Notes: generated by a model from the sequence alone, not told the origin. A stretch of 64,000 bases of DNA from Acidobacteria bacterium 28-9 (GCA_002050355.1 MWYY01000059.1:27756-91755), one strand, 5' to 3'; shown: positions 35,223 to 45,600, counted from the stretch's first letter. A program made the numbers and translations.

Positions 35223-35806
35223 CTAATACTTTTTTTGGTCTCTACGCATAATAACCACGACTTCGCTGCTGCCAAGCAAAGTTTTTCCGACAGTTACGCC
35301 GACATACGAATATCCAGCCGCGCTGCCTTCGTTAATTTCCTTTTCCATCGTCGAGGTTTTGCTCGTTGCGAATAATTTATACTCAAGTTTTTTAAGTTCC
35401 GCTTTTGTATCTTTCTCCGTAATGACTACAATTTCGTCTCCACCTATAAAAGTGTCAAAGACTGCCTGTCCTTTATACTCAAAACCGTTGTCTCCTAACT
35501 CTTGAATTTCTTTCTGCATCGTCGAAGTTTTTGAAGTAGCGAGCAATCTATATTGAAAACGCCCGCTCAAGTCAACGCCGGATTTTTTAGACATAATTAT
35601 CAATACTTCGCTGCCGCCGAATGATGTCATCCCGCCTGAAACACCTTCAAAGCGATAACCGCCGCCAGCCGCTTCCAGCAGTTCTTTCTGCATTGTTGAG
35701 TTTTTTTGGTTGCCAGGACTTTGTATTGAGTTTGTGCAATAACGGAAATTTGAAGCGTCAGCATTATGCCGACGCAAAAAAGTATAATAATTGAAATTTT
35801 TTTCAT
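35223..35806 (-). pseudogene. Exported three-repeat protein with a frameshift at an A7 tract
   Basis: The true start is the ATG at 35806 with GGAG 8-10 nt upstream. It encodes a signal peptide (KISIIILFCVGIMLTLQISV). Frame is lost at the run of seven T on the plus strand (35701-35707, A7 in the mRNA); one extra A would restore VLATKKNSTMQKELLEA. The rest holds three repeats of about 55 residues, each with an ATSKTSTMQKEI-like start and a GGDEIVVITEKD-like end. Because the break sits in a homopolymer, it may be a sequencing error, phase variation or transcriptional slippage. Confidence 0.72.
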
Positions 35807-35856
35807 TTTAATTTCTCCGATTTTAATTTTAGTAGATTCTCAATTCGTAATCCAGG

Positions 35857-38742
35857 TTAATCCGAGTCTCCGAGAATATTATCAAAAGAAGCGCGAATTT
35901 CGAGGCAGCAAACAGTCAATTTTTCGAGCAAATCTTTTGTTGATGCGAGTTTCATTCGTTTGACAATCGTTTGCAGCGCGCTTTTGTTGGCAAGCGGCAA
36001 TCGCGTCGAACGTCCGACGGTCAAGCGTAGATTGTGGTCTAGCTCGCTCAGAAATTCGTAACCGTTTGTCAGATTTTGAAAATCTTCATCAGTTAAAGAA
36101 TTGTTTTTAAAGAGTTTTTCGAGCGTAAAAATGGTCGAACGATTTTCCGCCGCGTCGGGAACATTGTCTCGAAGCTGCAAAAATCTCGTAGCAAAATAAA
36201 CGTCGAGCATTCCGCCCGCGTCGAATTTTATATCTATTTCAACGCTTTTATGTTTTACAGATTTTTCCTGCTCAAGCCGCTCGCGCATGCGCCGCGTTTC
36301 TTTTTTTAATTCGGCAGCATCGCACTCGATCGCTTTTTGATGAATAATTTTTCTCACGTCATTTTCGACTGATTTTGCCAAATCCAAATCGCCCGCCACA
36401 CCGCGCAGTTTGACGTATGCGAGCCATTCCCAGATTGCCGCGCGCGTTTCCAGATAATTCAAAAAACCAGTTTTGCCCGAACTCGTCGCGCCGTTTTTGC
36501 CGTCGGGACGCAGGCGCAAATCAACGCGATAAACGTGTCCGTCGCGCGTTAAAGCTGAAAGTGCGGTTACAAAAATCTCTACGGCACGAGCATAAAAAGT
36601 TTCAAGTCCCAAATCCAAAGTCCCACGTCTTTTTTGCGTTACGGCAATTTGTCGCGTCTCTGAATCGCTTTTTGTTTGATCCGAGACCAGAGACTTCAGA
36701 TTCGAAACATCTTCGTAAACTAAAACCAAATCCAAATCCGAATTGTAATCCATTCCGCCGCCGCCGAGTTTTCCCAAACCTAAAACGGCGAAAGGGAAGA
36801 AATCATCAATTTTTTCAATTGAAAATCGTCGTTCGAGTTCGCGTTTTGTAACACAGAGCGCAGCTTCGACGCTGGCTACGGCAAGATTGGTTTGCAAACA
36901 TTTGGTTCGCGCTTGAGAAATTTTTTCAAACACATCAAAAACGACGATTTCGAGCAGAAAGCGTGACCACGTTTTTCGCAGAACGGCTAGTTCGTTTTTG
37001 AAATCTTTTTCATTTTCGACAGCAGAAAGAAAAACTTGCCGATAATCTTTCCCGACAAACTCTTCATTTTCGTCGGGTAGAATTTTGATTAAACTCGGGT
37101 TTGCGATTAGCATTTCGCTAAAATGCGGCGTGGTTTCGGTAATTTGTCTGAGTTTATTAGCCGTATTTTCATTCCAGGTAATTTCTACGTCGGATTTTTC
37201 CAGCGAGAAAAACAAGCGCGTTAAAAGTTCGTTTGTTTGAGATTTGTCAACTTTTTCGGACAAAGTTAATACAGACGGGTCTTCTGTTTGCCTGTTTTGT
37301 TTATTGTTTTTTTTAACGTCTGGTTGCTCGTTGCTGCCAAACTTTTCCGCGTTATTTTTTACACTGAAAATTCGCTCAAAAATATGATTGACGTTTGAAG
37401 TATGAAATTTTAGTTTTGCTTCAAATGCTTTCAAATCTTTAAAATTCATTCGACGCGCCGTTAATAATCGTCTTTTCGGGATTTCGGGAATGAGGTGAGT
37501 TTGCAAACCATTTTCCATTTGCAGACGATGTTCCAGAGAACGCAGAAAATAATATGCTTCCGAGAGTTCGGTCAAATCCGTTTCGCTCAATAATTTTCTG
37601 TCTGCCAAACGGCTCAAACTTATCAGCGTATGCGGCGCGCGCAGCCATTCGTCTCGTCCGGCATGAGCTAATTGCAGGGCTTGCGCGATAAATTCGATTT
37701 CGCGGATGCCGCCGCGTCCCAACTTGACGTTAAAGCCTTTGTCGGAAGTTTTTTCAAGATTGATTTTCTCTTTTGAGAGACGAACGTTTTCGAGCGCTTT
37801 TTCAACGGTTTCGGAAGCCGAAAAAACATTCGATTTAACCGTTTCAAAAAACTTTTGAAAAATTTTCGTCTCGCCCGCGCTTGATCTTGAGCGAATCAGA
37901 ACTTGACGTTCCCAAGGCTGCGCGGATTTTTGATAATAATTTTTCGCTTCGTGAACGGATATTGCCAGCGCGCCGACGCGACCGTGCGGACGAAGGCGCA
38001 AATCCACGCGATACGCCGCGCCTTCGCCCATCTGACCGCCGACGAGTTTTGTTACAAATTCGGCAAGTTTGACGAAGTATTCGCGGTTTGTGATTGATTC
38101 TCCGCGCGTGCCTTGTCCGCTCGTTGCGCCGTCGTTTGAATAAAGAAAAAGCAAATCAATATCTGAAGCGTAATTGAGTTCTTTTGAGCCGAGTTTGCCG
38201 AGCGCGACAATGCAGAATTGCGCCGGTTTAGCGCGCTGTTTTTCGTCCGATTCGAGCGGAATGCCAAAACGATTATCGAGTTCCTGACGCGCAATCTGCA
38301 AAGCATATTCTAAAATTGCGTCCGCCAAATTTGAAATTTCTTCAGTTGTTTCGGCGATTGTACCCAACCCGCGAATGTCTTGCAGATAAATCCGCAGAAA
38401 CTCGCGGCGGCGGAAACGCGCGAGTAAAACGTTTGTTTCAATGTCCAAATTTGTCAGTGCAAAGCGCGCCAGCGATTCGAGCAGTTCATCTTTGCCGCGA
38501 ACTTTGGCGGAAATTCTTTGCCGTTCGAGCCACGAAACATAATCGGTATGCTGCAAAATTGTCGTCGCCAGCAAAGAACTGAATGCCGCAAGCGTTAAAA
38601 TATCCGACAGCAAGCCTTTATTTTTAGCAAGTTTTTTGACGGCGGACGGAGATTTCTCCGCAAGCTGTGTATAAAAATACCACGCCCCGTCCGCGTCGGG
38701 CAGATTTTCGGTAAAAGACTCGATGTCGTCGGACGTGAACAT
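35857..38742 (-). CDS. glnE: Glutamine synthetase adenylyltransferase/adenylyl-removing enzyme
   Basis: Bifunctional enzyme that adds or removes AMP on glutamine synthetase in response to nitrogen status. The 961-aa length fits. Two nucleotidyltransferase domains are seen: LGKLGSKELNYASDIDLLFL in the N-terminal half (adenylyl-removing), and LGKLGGGGMDYNSDLDLVLV in the C-terminal half (adenylylating). Both are followed by VDLRLRP motifs, characteristic of GlnE. No glnA or glnB is nearby in this window. Confidence 0.95.
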   Translation of the reverse strand: MFTSDDIESFTENLPDADGAWYFYTQLAEKSPSAVKKLAKNKGLLSDILTLAAFSSLLATTILQHTDYVSWLERQRISAKVRGKDELLESLARFALTNLDIETNVLLARFRRREFLRIYLQDIRGLGTIAETTEEISNLADAILEYALQIARQELDNRFGIPLESDEKQRAKPAQFCIVALGKLGSKELNYASDIDLLFLYSNDGATSGQGTRGESITNREYFVKLAEFVTKLVGGQMGEGAAYRVDLRLRPHGRVGALAISVHEAKNYYQKSAQPWERQVLIRSRSSAGETKIFQKFFETVKSNVFSASETVEKALENVRLSKEKINLEKTSDKGFNVKLGRGGIREIEFIAQALQLAHAGRDEWLRAPHTLISLSRLADRKLLSETDLTELSEAYYFLRSLEHRLQMENGLQTHLIPEIPKRRLLTARRMNFKDLKAFEAKLKFHTSNVNHIFERIFSVKNNAEKFGSNEQPDVKKNNKQNRQTEDPSVLTLSEKVDKSQTNELLTRLFFSLEKSDVEITWNENTANKLRQITETTPHFSEMLIANPSLIKILPDENEEFVGKDYRQVFLSAVENEKDFKNELAVLRKTWSRFLLEIVVFDVFEKISQARTKCLQTNLAVASVEAALCVTKRELERRFSIEKIDDFFPFAVLGLGKLGGGGMDYNSDLDLVLVYEDVSNLKSLVSDQTKSDSETRQIAVTQKRRGTLDLGLETFYARAVEIFVTALSALTRDGHVYRVDLRLRPDGKNGATSSGKTGFLNYLETRAAIWEWLAYVKLRGVAGDLDLAKSVENDVRKIIHQKAIECDAAELKKETRRMRERLEQEKSVKHKSVEIDIKFDAGGMLDVYFATRFLQLRDNVPDAAENRSTIFTLEKLFKNNSLTDEDFQNLTNGYEFLSELDHNLRLTVGRSTRLPLANKSALQTIVKRMKLASTKDLLEKLTVCCLEIRASFDNILGDSD

Positions 38743-38991
38743 TTATCTACTTTAAGTTAAAATTGTCGGTTATAAAAATTGCAAGAATCTTTACAGCGGA
38801 GATGTTGTGTTTACGCCAGGAAATGAAGAAGTTTTCGACTAATGACGGCGTTATCTTCGTGTCCTTGGGGCAATAAATTACAGGTACTAAATTCGGTCGT
38901 TTTAATATGATTTTCCGCCTTTGACTTTGCGGCAGTTTCATTCTACTTTTCAAAAAGAAATCTAAATTATAAAAATACGAGGAGAACGATT

Positions 38992-39432
38992 ATGAGCAAA
39001 GCAGAATCGGCTGAATTAATTCTAAAACTGTATGATTTGCGACGCGAGACGACAATGCGCGAAGCGAGAAATTGGATGCTGTCATTTTTCCCCGAAAGTG
39101 CGGCGGACGTGATGCAGGCGATTATGAACCCGGAAACGTCGGCGTATTACCGAATGGTCGTAACTTATTGGGATATGGCGGCGTCGTTCGTCAACCACGG
39201 CGCGATAGACGAAGAAATGTTTAACGACACAAACGGTGAACATTTCGTTATATTTTCCAAAGTCGAACCGTTTTTGCCGGAGCTGCGAGAAACGATGGGC
39301 AATCCGAAAATAATGGCAAATCTCGAAAAATTGATTATGCGCCAGCCGGACGCGAAGGAAAACCTTGCCAAAATACGCGAAAGGATGAAAGGCTATATGG
39401 AAGCGCGAAAAGAGATGACAAAAAATGCGTGA
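38992..39432 (+). CDS. Conserved alpha-helical protein of unknown function
   Basis: 146 aa, cytoplasmic by composition, rich in helix-formers (ESAELILKLYDLRRETTMRE, ADVMQAIMNPETSAYYRMVV). No domain is recognised. A GAGGAG lies before the ATG. It is followed by a heptad palindrome and engB on the same strand. Confidence 0.7.
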   Translation: MSKAESAELILKLYDLRRETTMREARNWMLSFFPESAADVMQAIMNPETSAYYRMVVTYWDMAASFVNHGAIDEEMFNDTNGEHFVIFSKVEPFLPELRETMGNPKIMANLEKLIMRQPDAKENLAKIRERMKGYMEARKEMTKNA

Positions 39433-39438
39433 GTTTTT

Positions 39439-39503
39439 TAATGGTAAACGGTGAATGATGAATGAAAACTTTCTTACATTCACCGTTTACCATTCACCAT
39501 TAA
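39439..39503. repeat. AATGGTA heptad palindrome
   Basis: Arms aatggtaaacggtgaatgat and cattcaccgtttaccattcaccatt mirror each other across about 20 nt, just upstream of engB. Same family as the repeats at 21375, 31977 and 44097. Confidence 0.8.
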
Positions 39504-39506
39504 CAT

Positions 39507-40091
39507 ATGAAAATTTCCTCAGCCGAGTTTGTCAAAAGCGCGTTTAATGAAAGCCATTGGACGACCGACGGTTTACCGGAAATAGCTTTTCTCGGACGTT
39601 CAAACGTCGGCAAATCCAGTCTGCTCAATTCTTTGCTGCAGCGCAAAGGTCTGGCGCGAACGTCGAATACGCCCGGCAGAACGCAGAGCATAAATTATTT
39701 TCTGGTCAACCGGCAGTTTTATTTTGTGGATTTGCCCGGTTACGGCTACGCCAAAGTTTCCAAAACGATGCGCGACGATTGGGGCAAAATGGCGGAATCG
39801 TATCTTGCCGAAAGGCGCGAGCTGGTTTTGTCGATTCATCTTGTAGATTCGCGTCACGAGCCGACGGAACTCGACCGGCAGCTTCACGAGTGGCTTGTTT
39901 TTCACGAGAAACATCACGCGGTAATCGCTACGAAAGCCGACAAACTTTCAAATAACAAACTGCAAAAAAACTTGCAGGAAATAAAACAAACAATGCCTGA
40001 AAGTCCTGTAATTGCTTATTCTTCCCTGACCGGAAAAGGAAAAGACGCTGTCTGGCAGGAAATCGGAAACGCATTAGCGAAAAAAAACTGA
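39507..40091 (+). CDS. engB: Ribosome biogenesis GTPase EngB (YihA/YsxC)
   Basis: Small GTPase needed for large-subunit ribosome assembly. The P-loop is FLGRSNVGKSSLLNSLL, switch II VDLPGYGYAK, and the base-recognition motif TKADKL. The N-terminus contains the usual FVKSAFNESHWTTDGLPEIA. At 194 aa the length is standard. The start is 3 nt after the heptad palindrome, so that hairpin would sit next to the ribosome binding region. Confidence 0.95.
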   Translation: MKISSAEFVKSAFNESHWTTDGLPEIAFLGRSNVGKSSLLNSLLQRKGLARTSNTPGRTQSINYFLVNRQFYFVDLPGYGYAKVSKTMRDDWGKMAESYLAERRELVLSIHLVDSRHEPTELDRQLHEWLVFHEKHHAVIATKADKLSNNKLQKNLQEIKQTMPESPVIAYSSLTGKGKDAVWQEIGNALAKKN

Positions 40092-40324
40092 GATATTCGT
40101 TTGATTTATCCGAACGTATTGAGTAATAATTAAAACATTCCCAAAAACTCAGGGTTTTGAAAGGCTCAAAGGGTTTGATTACATTTACAACTGCAACGGA
40201 AATCCATACAAAAATTTCCCCTCAGAGTTAATTATTTCAAAACATTTTACAAGGTTTAATTCGTGCCTTTAATTTCACAAAATTCTCGGAGACTGCATAA
40301 ACCTCAAACAAACGGATAAACACA

Positions 40325-41752
40325 ATGGCAACCAAAACAACTCAAACAAAGACAAGAAAAACGATGAAAGTCGAAGAAAATGGCATAGAGGAAACCGAAA
40401 TACAGGAAAATCCAAACACCGAAATTCAAGCGGAAAAAGATGGCAGAGGAGACGCTGGAGAAGACAGCAATAATATACCTGTTTTCGACCCTGCGGTTAT
40501 TTTAGATTTAGCTCGGCTCAAGGATATGTCTATTTCCGAATTGACTGCGATAGCAAAGGAAATGGGCGTCGAAGGTGCTTCTGGGATGCGAAAGCAGGAA
40601 CTGATTTTCAAGGTTCTCGCCGCGCAGACCGAAAAAAGCGGCTTGATTTTCAGTGAAGGCGTGCTGGAAACTTTGCCCGACGGTTTCGGTTTTTTGCGCG
40701 CGCCGGAATATAACTATCTTCCCGGTCCCGACGACATTTACGTTTCGCCTTCGCAAATCCGCAAATTCGATTTGCGCACGGGCGATACCGTTTCCGGTCA
40801 GATTCGTCCGCCGAAAGAAGGCGAGCGTTATTTTGCGCTTATCAAGGTCGAAGCCATCAATTTTGAAGCGCCGGAACATTCGCGCGAGAAAATATTTTTC
40901 GACAACCTGACGCCGCTCTACCCGGACGAGCAGTTAAATATGGAAACTCCCGAACCGGAAAATATCGCGGCTCGCGTAATAGACCTTGTAACGCCAATCG
41001 GAAAAGGTCAGCGCGCATTGATTGTCGCGCCGCCGCGCACTGGCAAAACCGTTCTTCTGCAAACGATTGCTAATTCCATCACGGAAAACCACCCGGAAGT
41101 TACATTGATTGTTTTGCTTATTGACGAGCGACCCGAAGAAGTTACAGATATGCAGCGTTCGGTCAGAGGCGAAGTTATTTCTTCTACGTTTGACGAGCCG
41201 CCGACGCGCCACGTGCAGGTCGCCGATATGGTTATCGAAAAAGCAAAACGGCTTGTCGAACACAAACGCGATGTCGTGATTCTTCTCGATTCGATTACAC
41301 GCCTTGCGCGAGCGCACAACGCCGTTGTTCCGCCGTCAGGTAAAATCCTGTCGGGCGGTATTGATTCAAACGCGCTGCAGCGCCCGAAACGATTTTTCGG
41401 CGCGGCGCGCAATATCGAAGAAGGCGGAAGTTTGACGATTATTGCCACCGCATTGATTGATACAGGTTCAAGAATGGACGACGTTATCTTTGAAGAATTC
41501 AAAGGAACTGGCAACAGCGAAATTCATCTCGACCGACGTTTAAGCGACAAGCGTTTATTCCCCGCAATTGATTTGCAAAGAAGCGGGACGCGCAAAGAAG
41601 AACTGCTCATCAACAAGGAAGATTTAAATCGAATCTGGGTGATGCGTCGCGTTCTGAATCCGCTCTCGCCCGTCGAGCAAATGGAAGTCGTGTTGGAAAG
41701 ATTGAGCAAAACGAAAGCGAACTCGGAGTTTCTCGCTTCGATGCAAAGCTAA
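40325..41752 (+). CDS. rho: Transcription termination factor Rho
   Basis: Hexameric RNA helicase ending transcription at Rho-dependent sites. After a ~55-aa acidic N-terminal extension come the Rho N domain ([20 protein letters not shown]), the cold-shock RNA-binding domain ([20 protein letters not shown]), Walker [15 protein letters not shown], Walker [16 protein letters not shown], and the R-loop [11 protein letters not shown]. At 475 aa it is longer than E. coli Rho because of the extension. The 230-bp leader shows no obvious structure. Confidence 0.96.
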   Translation: MATKTTQTKTRKTMKVEENGIEETEIQENPNTEIQAEKDGRGDAGEDSNNIPVFDPAVILDLARLKDMSISELTAIAKEMGVEGASGMRKQELIFKVLAAQTEKSGLIFSEGVLETLPDGFGFLRAPEYNYLPGPDDIYVSPSQIRKFDLRTGDTVSGQIRPPKEGERYFALIKVEAINFEAPEHSREKIFFDNLTPLYPDEQLNMETPEPENIAARVIDLVTPIGKGQRALIVAPPRTGKTVLLQTIANSITENHPEVTLIVLLIDERPEEVTDMQRSVRGEVISSTFDEPPTRHVQVADMVIEKAKRLVEHKRDVVILLDSITRLARAHNAVVPPSGKILSGGIDSNALQRPKRFFGAARNIEEGGSLTIIATALIDTGSRMDDVIFEEFKGTGNSEIHLDRRLSDKRLFPAIDLQRSGTRKEELLINKEDLNRIWVMRRVLNPLSPVEQMEVVLERLSKTKANSEFLASMQS

Positions 41753-41774
41753 AATTTAGTCAATCGACGAATAG

Positions 41775-41830
41775 CAAATCGTGAATAGTGTCGTTATAAT
41801 GTCAACGATTTTTCTATTCACGATTTCTTT
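41775..41830 (+). terminator. Hairpin after rho
   Basis: AAATCGTGAATAG ... CTATTCACGATTT arms with a 25-nt loop, then CTTTTTG. It is a likely intrinsic terminator between rho and glgA, though the loop is long. Confidence 0.5.
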
Positions 41831-41916
41831 TTGTCCGTCAACCTTTGAAATTCATCGAGTAAGGTTTTTGAGATGAAACGGTTGAAAAATACATTGATTT
41901 TACCCAATAAATAAAA

Positions 41917-43338
41917 ATGCGTGTTGCCGTTCTAGCTGCGGAAGCAGTTCCATATTCAAAAACAGGCGGTTTGGGCGATGTCGCCGGTGCGCTGCCGAAA
42001 GCCTTGAAACAAATCGGTGTTGATTCAGTTTTAATTACGCCGTGTTATCTGCAAACGAAAGGCGAATACTTGCAGAAAATTGCGCTCGACGATTTGCAGG
42101 TTGATTGGCGCGGCACGAGTTATCGCGCGCGAGTTTTTTATTCGGAAGCAAACGGCTCGCCGACATTTTTGATTGACGCGCCCGAGTATTTTCATCGCAG
42201 TTCGATTTACGGCTTTCGGGAAGATTACGAGCGTTTTGCGTTTTTCAACCACGCCGCGCTAATTTTGCTCGAACGCATCGGCGCGCCGCCAGACATTGTT
42301 CACTTAAATGATTGGCACTGCGGTTTTGCAGCGGTTGAAGTTGCAAAACTGCGTCGTTGGAATTCGTATTGGCGAAACACGCGGACGGTTTTTTCCGTTC
42401 ACAATCTCGCTTATCAAGGCGCGTTTGGAATGGAAGAACTCTGGAAACTCGGTTTCGGCGATGATTTCTCGCGCAACGCCTTCGCCTTTAACGGCGCGGC
42501 TTCGGCTTTGAAAGCCGGACTTGCCGACGCGGATATGCTATCGACCGTTTCGCGGCGCTACGGTTTTGAAATTCAGCAGACGGAAAACGGTTACGGACTC
42601 GATTGGCTGCTGCGGCAAAGAAGCGATCGCCTGTTCGGTATCGTCAACGGCGTCGATTACGACATTTGGAATCCTGAAGCCGACCGCCAATTGCCCGCGC
42701 ATTTCAACCAAAACAATTTTGAAGGCAAACGTGAATGCAAACGCGCGCTTTTGCAAAAGTTTTTTCTGCCCGAAAATCTCGATAAACCGATTTTCGCCAG
42801 TATTACTCGCTTGACTGCGCAAAAAGGTTTTGAATTAATCGAACAAACCGTAGGCGAAATCTTAGCGACGGGCGCTTGTTTCGTCTCGCTCGGTTCCGGC
42901 GAAAAATCTCACGAAGAGTTTTTGCAGAGATTGAGAGATTATGCACCTTCGCAAGTCGGCGTCTTTCGCGGTTACAACGAAGATTTATCACATTTAATCG
43001 AAGCCGGAGCGGATATATTTTTGATGCCTTCGCGCTTTGAGCCGTGCGGGTTAAATCAAATGTATTCATTACGTTACGGAACTATTCCGATTGTCCGCGC
43101 CGTCGGTGGACTCGATGATACAGTCGAGAATTTCGACCGCGTGCGCGGCACCGGAAACGGATTTAAGTTCGCTGATTTTCGCGCCGACAAATTTTTGGAA
43201 AAAATATACGAAGCGATGTTTGCGTATTATGAACCGGAAACGTGGCGCAAAATCCAGCAAAACGCGATGACAGTCGATAATTCGTGGCAAAATGCAGCAC
43301 GCAAGTATGTTGCGCTTTACCAAATGACCAGGCAGTAA
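41917..43338 (+). CDS. glgA: Glycogen synthase (GT5)
   Basis: Transfers glucose from ADP-glucose to growing alpha-1,4-glucan. It starts MRVAVLAAEAVPYSKTGGLGDVAGALPKAL with the KTGGL substrate motif. It also has DIVHLNDWHCGF, VFSVHNLAYQG, VNGVDYDIWNP, ASITRLTAQKGF and the MPSRFEPCGLNQMYSLRYG acceptor/nucleotide motif. At 473 aa the length is standard. No other glycogen genes are in the window. Confidence 0.96.
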   Translation: MRVAVLAAEAVPYSKTGGLGDVAGALPKALKQIGVDSVLITPCYLQTKGEYLQKIALDDLQVDWRGTSYRARVFYSEANGSPTFLIDAPEYFHRSSIYGFREDYERFAFFNHAALILLERIGAPPDIVHLNDWHCGFAAVEVAKLRRWNSYWRNTRTVFSVHNLAYQGAFGMEELWKLGFGDDFSRNAFAFNGAASALKAGLADADMLSTVSRRYGFEIQQTENGYGLDWLLRQRSDRLFGIVNGVDYDIWNPEADRQLPAHFNQNNFEGKRECKRALLQKFFLPENLDKPIFASITRLTAQKGFELIEQTVGEILATGACFVSLGSGEKSHEEFLQRLRDYAPSQVGVFRGYNEDLSHLIEAGADIFLMPSRFEPCGLNQMYSLRYGTIPIVRAVGGLDDTVENFDRVRGTGNGFKFADFRADKFLEKIYEAMFAYYEPETWRKIQQNAMTVDNSWQNAARKYVALYQMTRQ

Positions 43339-43395
43339 AAAGTTAAAAACTAACGGTGGAAAATTTTTCGTAAAATCCAATTCGTAAATTTGTCT

Positions 43396-44118
43396 ATGAT
43401 AAAAGGCGTTGTCAAAAAAATAATTCCCGCATCTTTGATGCAATGGCGCAGGCAACGAATCGCCGCCAAAAGTCAGCAGCGATTTGCCGAAAAATCGGTT
43501 GCCGAAACTTTCCGGGAGGTTTATGAAAACAATATTTGGGGCGGCGCAAAAGGCGAATTTTATTCGGGCGAAGGTTCGACGGAAAAGTATTCGGTAAAAT
43601 ATGCCGAGACGATAAAAAAAATTATTTCTGAAAACGATGTCAAAACAGTCGTTGATTTGGGCTGCGGCGATTTTCGCGTCGGCTCTAAATTCGTTTCAGA
43701 CGATTTCAGCTATATTGGCTGCGATGTCGTGCCGTCTTTGATTGAACATTTAAATAGTAAATTTGCCGGTGAAAAAGTTGAATTCCGCTACGTGAATATC
43801 GTTGACGACGAATTGCCCGTCGGCGATTTGTGCTTGATACGACAGGTGTTGCAGCATCTTTCAAACGCGGAAATCGAAAAAGTTTTACGTAAAGCGCGCG
43901 ACAAATATAAATTTTTAATCATCACCGAACATTATCCGCCGCCTGACGCGCAATTCGAGCCGAATCTCGATATTCCGCACGGACCGCAAGTGCGAACGCA
44001 CTTAAATTCAGCAGTTGTTTTGGACAAACCGCCGTTCAACCTGCAAAATACTGAACTGCTGCTCGATGTCGAAGCAGAGGAAAAATCAAGAATAAAAACA
44101 TTTATCATTTATCATTAA
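43396..44118 (+). CDS. Class I SAM-dependent methyltransferase
   Basis: About 240 aa. Motif I is VVDLGCGDFRVGS, followed by YIGCDVVPSLIEHL and LIRQVLQHLSNAEIE, typical of class I methyltransferases. The N-terminus is basic (WRRQRIAAKSQQR) and contains an NNIWGG segment. Substrate unknown; the adjacent genes do not indicate one. The ATG at 43396 is preferred to the TTG at 43390. Its last codons (TFIIYH) lie in a heptad repeat that continues into the purA leader. Confidence 0.82.
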   Translation: MIKGVVKKIIPASLMQWRRQRIAAKSQQRFAEKSVAETFREVYENNIWGGAKGEFYSGEGSTEKYSVKYAETIKKIISENDVKTVVDLGCGDFRVGSKFVSDDFSYIGCDVVPSLIEHLNSKFAGEKVEFRYVNIVDDELPVGDLCLIRQVLQHLSNAEIEKVLRKARDKYKFLIITEHYPPPDAQFEPNLDIPHGPQVRTHLNSAVVLDKPPFNLQNTELLLDVEAEEKSRIKTFIIYH

Positions 44119-44170
44119 ACATTTACCAGAATGTAAAATGATAAATGTTAATTGTTAAATGATAAATGGA
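44097..44170. repeat. AATGATA/AATGTTA heptad palindrome
   Basis: catttatcatttatcattaa is mirrored by aatgataaatgttaattgtt and aaatgataaatgg in heptad steps. It covers the methyltransferase stop and the purA ribosome-binding region. Confidence 0.75.
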
Positions 44171-44173
44171 ATT

Positions 44174-45487
44174 ATGATTATTGTAATTATCGGCGCGCAA
44201 TGGGGCGACGAAGGAAAAGGAAAAGTCGTCGATTTGCTTGCTGACCGTTTCGATATTGTCGCGCGTTATCAAGGCGGGCATAATGCCGGACATTCGGTTT
44301 ATGTCGGTGAAAAAGCATTTGTTCTGCGACTGCTTCCATCCGGAATAATTCACGAAGATAAAACGTGCGTTCTCGGAAACGGTATGGTGATTGACCCGAA
44401 AGCATTTTTCGAGGAAATCGACCAAATGCAAAATCAAGGTATCTCGGTTACACCTAAACGCTTGAAAGTTTCTTCCAGAGCGCATCTTATAATGCCGTAT
44501 CATCGCGCTTTAGACCACACATCTGAAGAACGTCTCGGCAACGAAAAAATCGGCACAACTCTGCGCGGCATCGGTCCCGCTTACGAAGACAAAGCCGGAC
44601 GACGCGGAATTCGCGTTTCAGATGCGCTTTCGCCTGAAGTTTTGCGAATTCGGATTGAGAGAAATTTAGAAGAAGCCAACCGCATCATTGTTCTTTACGG
44701 TCAGCCGCCGCTCTACGCCGACCAGATTTTTAACGAAATCTTTCCACTGGTCGAAAGATTGCGTCCGTTCGTGGCTGAAACTTCGCATTTTTTCGCCGAA
44801 GCGAAAAAACAAAACAAAAAAATTTTACTCGAAGGCGCGCAGGCGACGCTTTTAGATGTTGACCACGGAACTTATCCGTATGTTACATCGTCGAACCCGA
44901 CGGCAGGCGGCGCATCGGTCGGCACGGGAATTCCGCCGCATCACATTACCGGTGTTTTAGGAATTGTCCGCACGTATTTAACCCGGGTCGGCGAAGGACC
45001 TTTTCCGACGGAAATGCTTGACGAGGAAGAAGATATGGCAAATCTAATCCGGCAGCGCGGCAACGAATACGGCTCGGTTACAAAACGCCCGCGCCGCTGC
45101 GGTTGGTTCGACGCGGTAGCGACGCGCTACGCCGCCGAACTTAACGGTTTTAACTCGCTCGCGCTGACAAAACTCGACGTTCTTGACGCGCTCGAAGAAA
45201 TAAAAGTCTGCGTCGGTTACGAAATCGACGGAAAGAAAATCGAAACTTTCCCAGCCGTTTCGCAGGATTTGCAGAAGATAAAACCGATTTATGAAACTTT
45301 AGAAGGTTGGAAATCGGAAACTTTAGGCATAACGAAAGCTGAAGATTTACCCGCAAAAGCGCGCGAATACGTCGAGTTTCTTTCAAATTCAGTCGGCGTG
45401 GAAATCGGTTTAATCTCAACCGGACCCGAACGCGACCAGACAATTATTTTGCCGGATTCGGTAATGGAAAGCTGGTTTAAGAATTAA
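44174..45487 (+). CDS. purA: Adenylosuccinate synthetase
   Basis: GTP-dependent ligation of IMP and aspartate, the first step from IMP to AMP. It starts MIIVIIGAQWGDEGKGKVVDLL with the GDEGKGK GTP loop, then GGHNAGHSV, TLRGIGPAYEDK, LEGAQATLLDVDHGTYPYVTSS and RRCGWFDAVA. The ATG at 44174 gives the canonical N-terminus; the earlier ATG at 44159 belongs to the heptad repeat. tRNA-Lys and the integrative element follow. Confidence 0.96.
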   Translation: MIIVIIGAQWGDEGKGKVVDLLADRFDIVARYQGGHNAGHSVYVGEKAFVLRLLPSGIIHEDKTCVLGNGMVIDPKAFFEEIDQMQNQGISVTPKRLKVSSRAHLIMPYHRALDHTSEERLGNEKIGTTLRGIGPAYEDKAGRRGIRVSDALSPEVLRIRIERNLEEANRIIVLYGQPPLYADQIFNEIFPLVERLRPFVAETSHFFAEAKKQNKKILLEGAQATLLDVDHGTYPYVTSSNPTAGGASVGTGIPPHHITGVLGIVRTYLTRVGEGPFPTEMLDEEEDMANLIRQRGNEYGSVTKRPRRCGWFDAVATRYAAELNGFNSLALTKLDVLDALEEIKVCVGYEIDGKKIETFPAVSQDLQKIKPIYETLEGWKSETLGITKAEDLPAKAREYVEFLSNSVGVEIGLISTGPERDQTIILPDSVMESWFKN

Positions 45488-45600
45488 AAGTTTCTGTGCA
45501 AAATTTATAATGTGAAACTTGCCAACTCAAAACTCTATATGTAAAATCAATGTTTCGGTCGGAAGTTGATGTTTTTATCAAACTTTACTCGATCGATTGT

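Noticed and set aside
38747-38953. 68-aa ORF upstream of glnE
   Set aside because: No ribosome binding site, no protein-like conservation pattern visible, and it occupies the promoter region of glnE.
21375-44170. CRISPR array from the short repeats
   Set aside because: The repeats are 7-bp units without uniform spacers and no cas genes are present.
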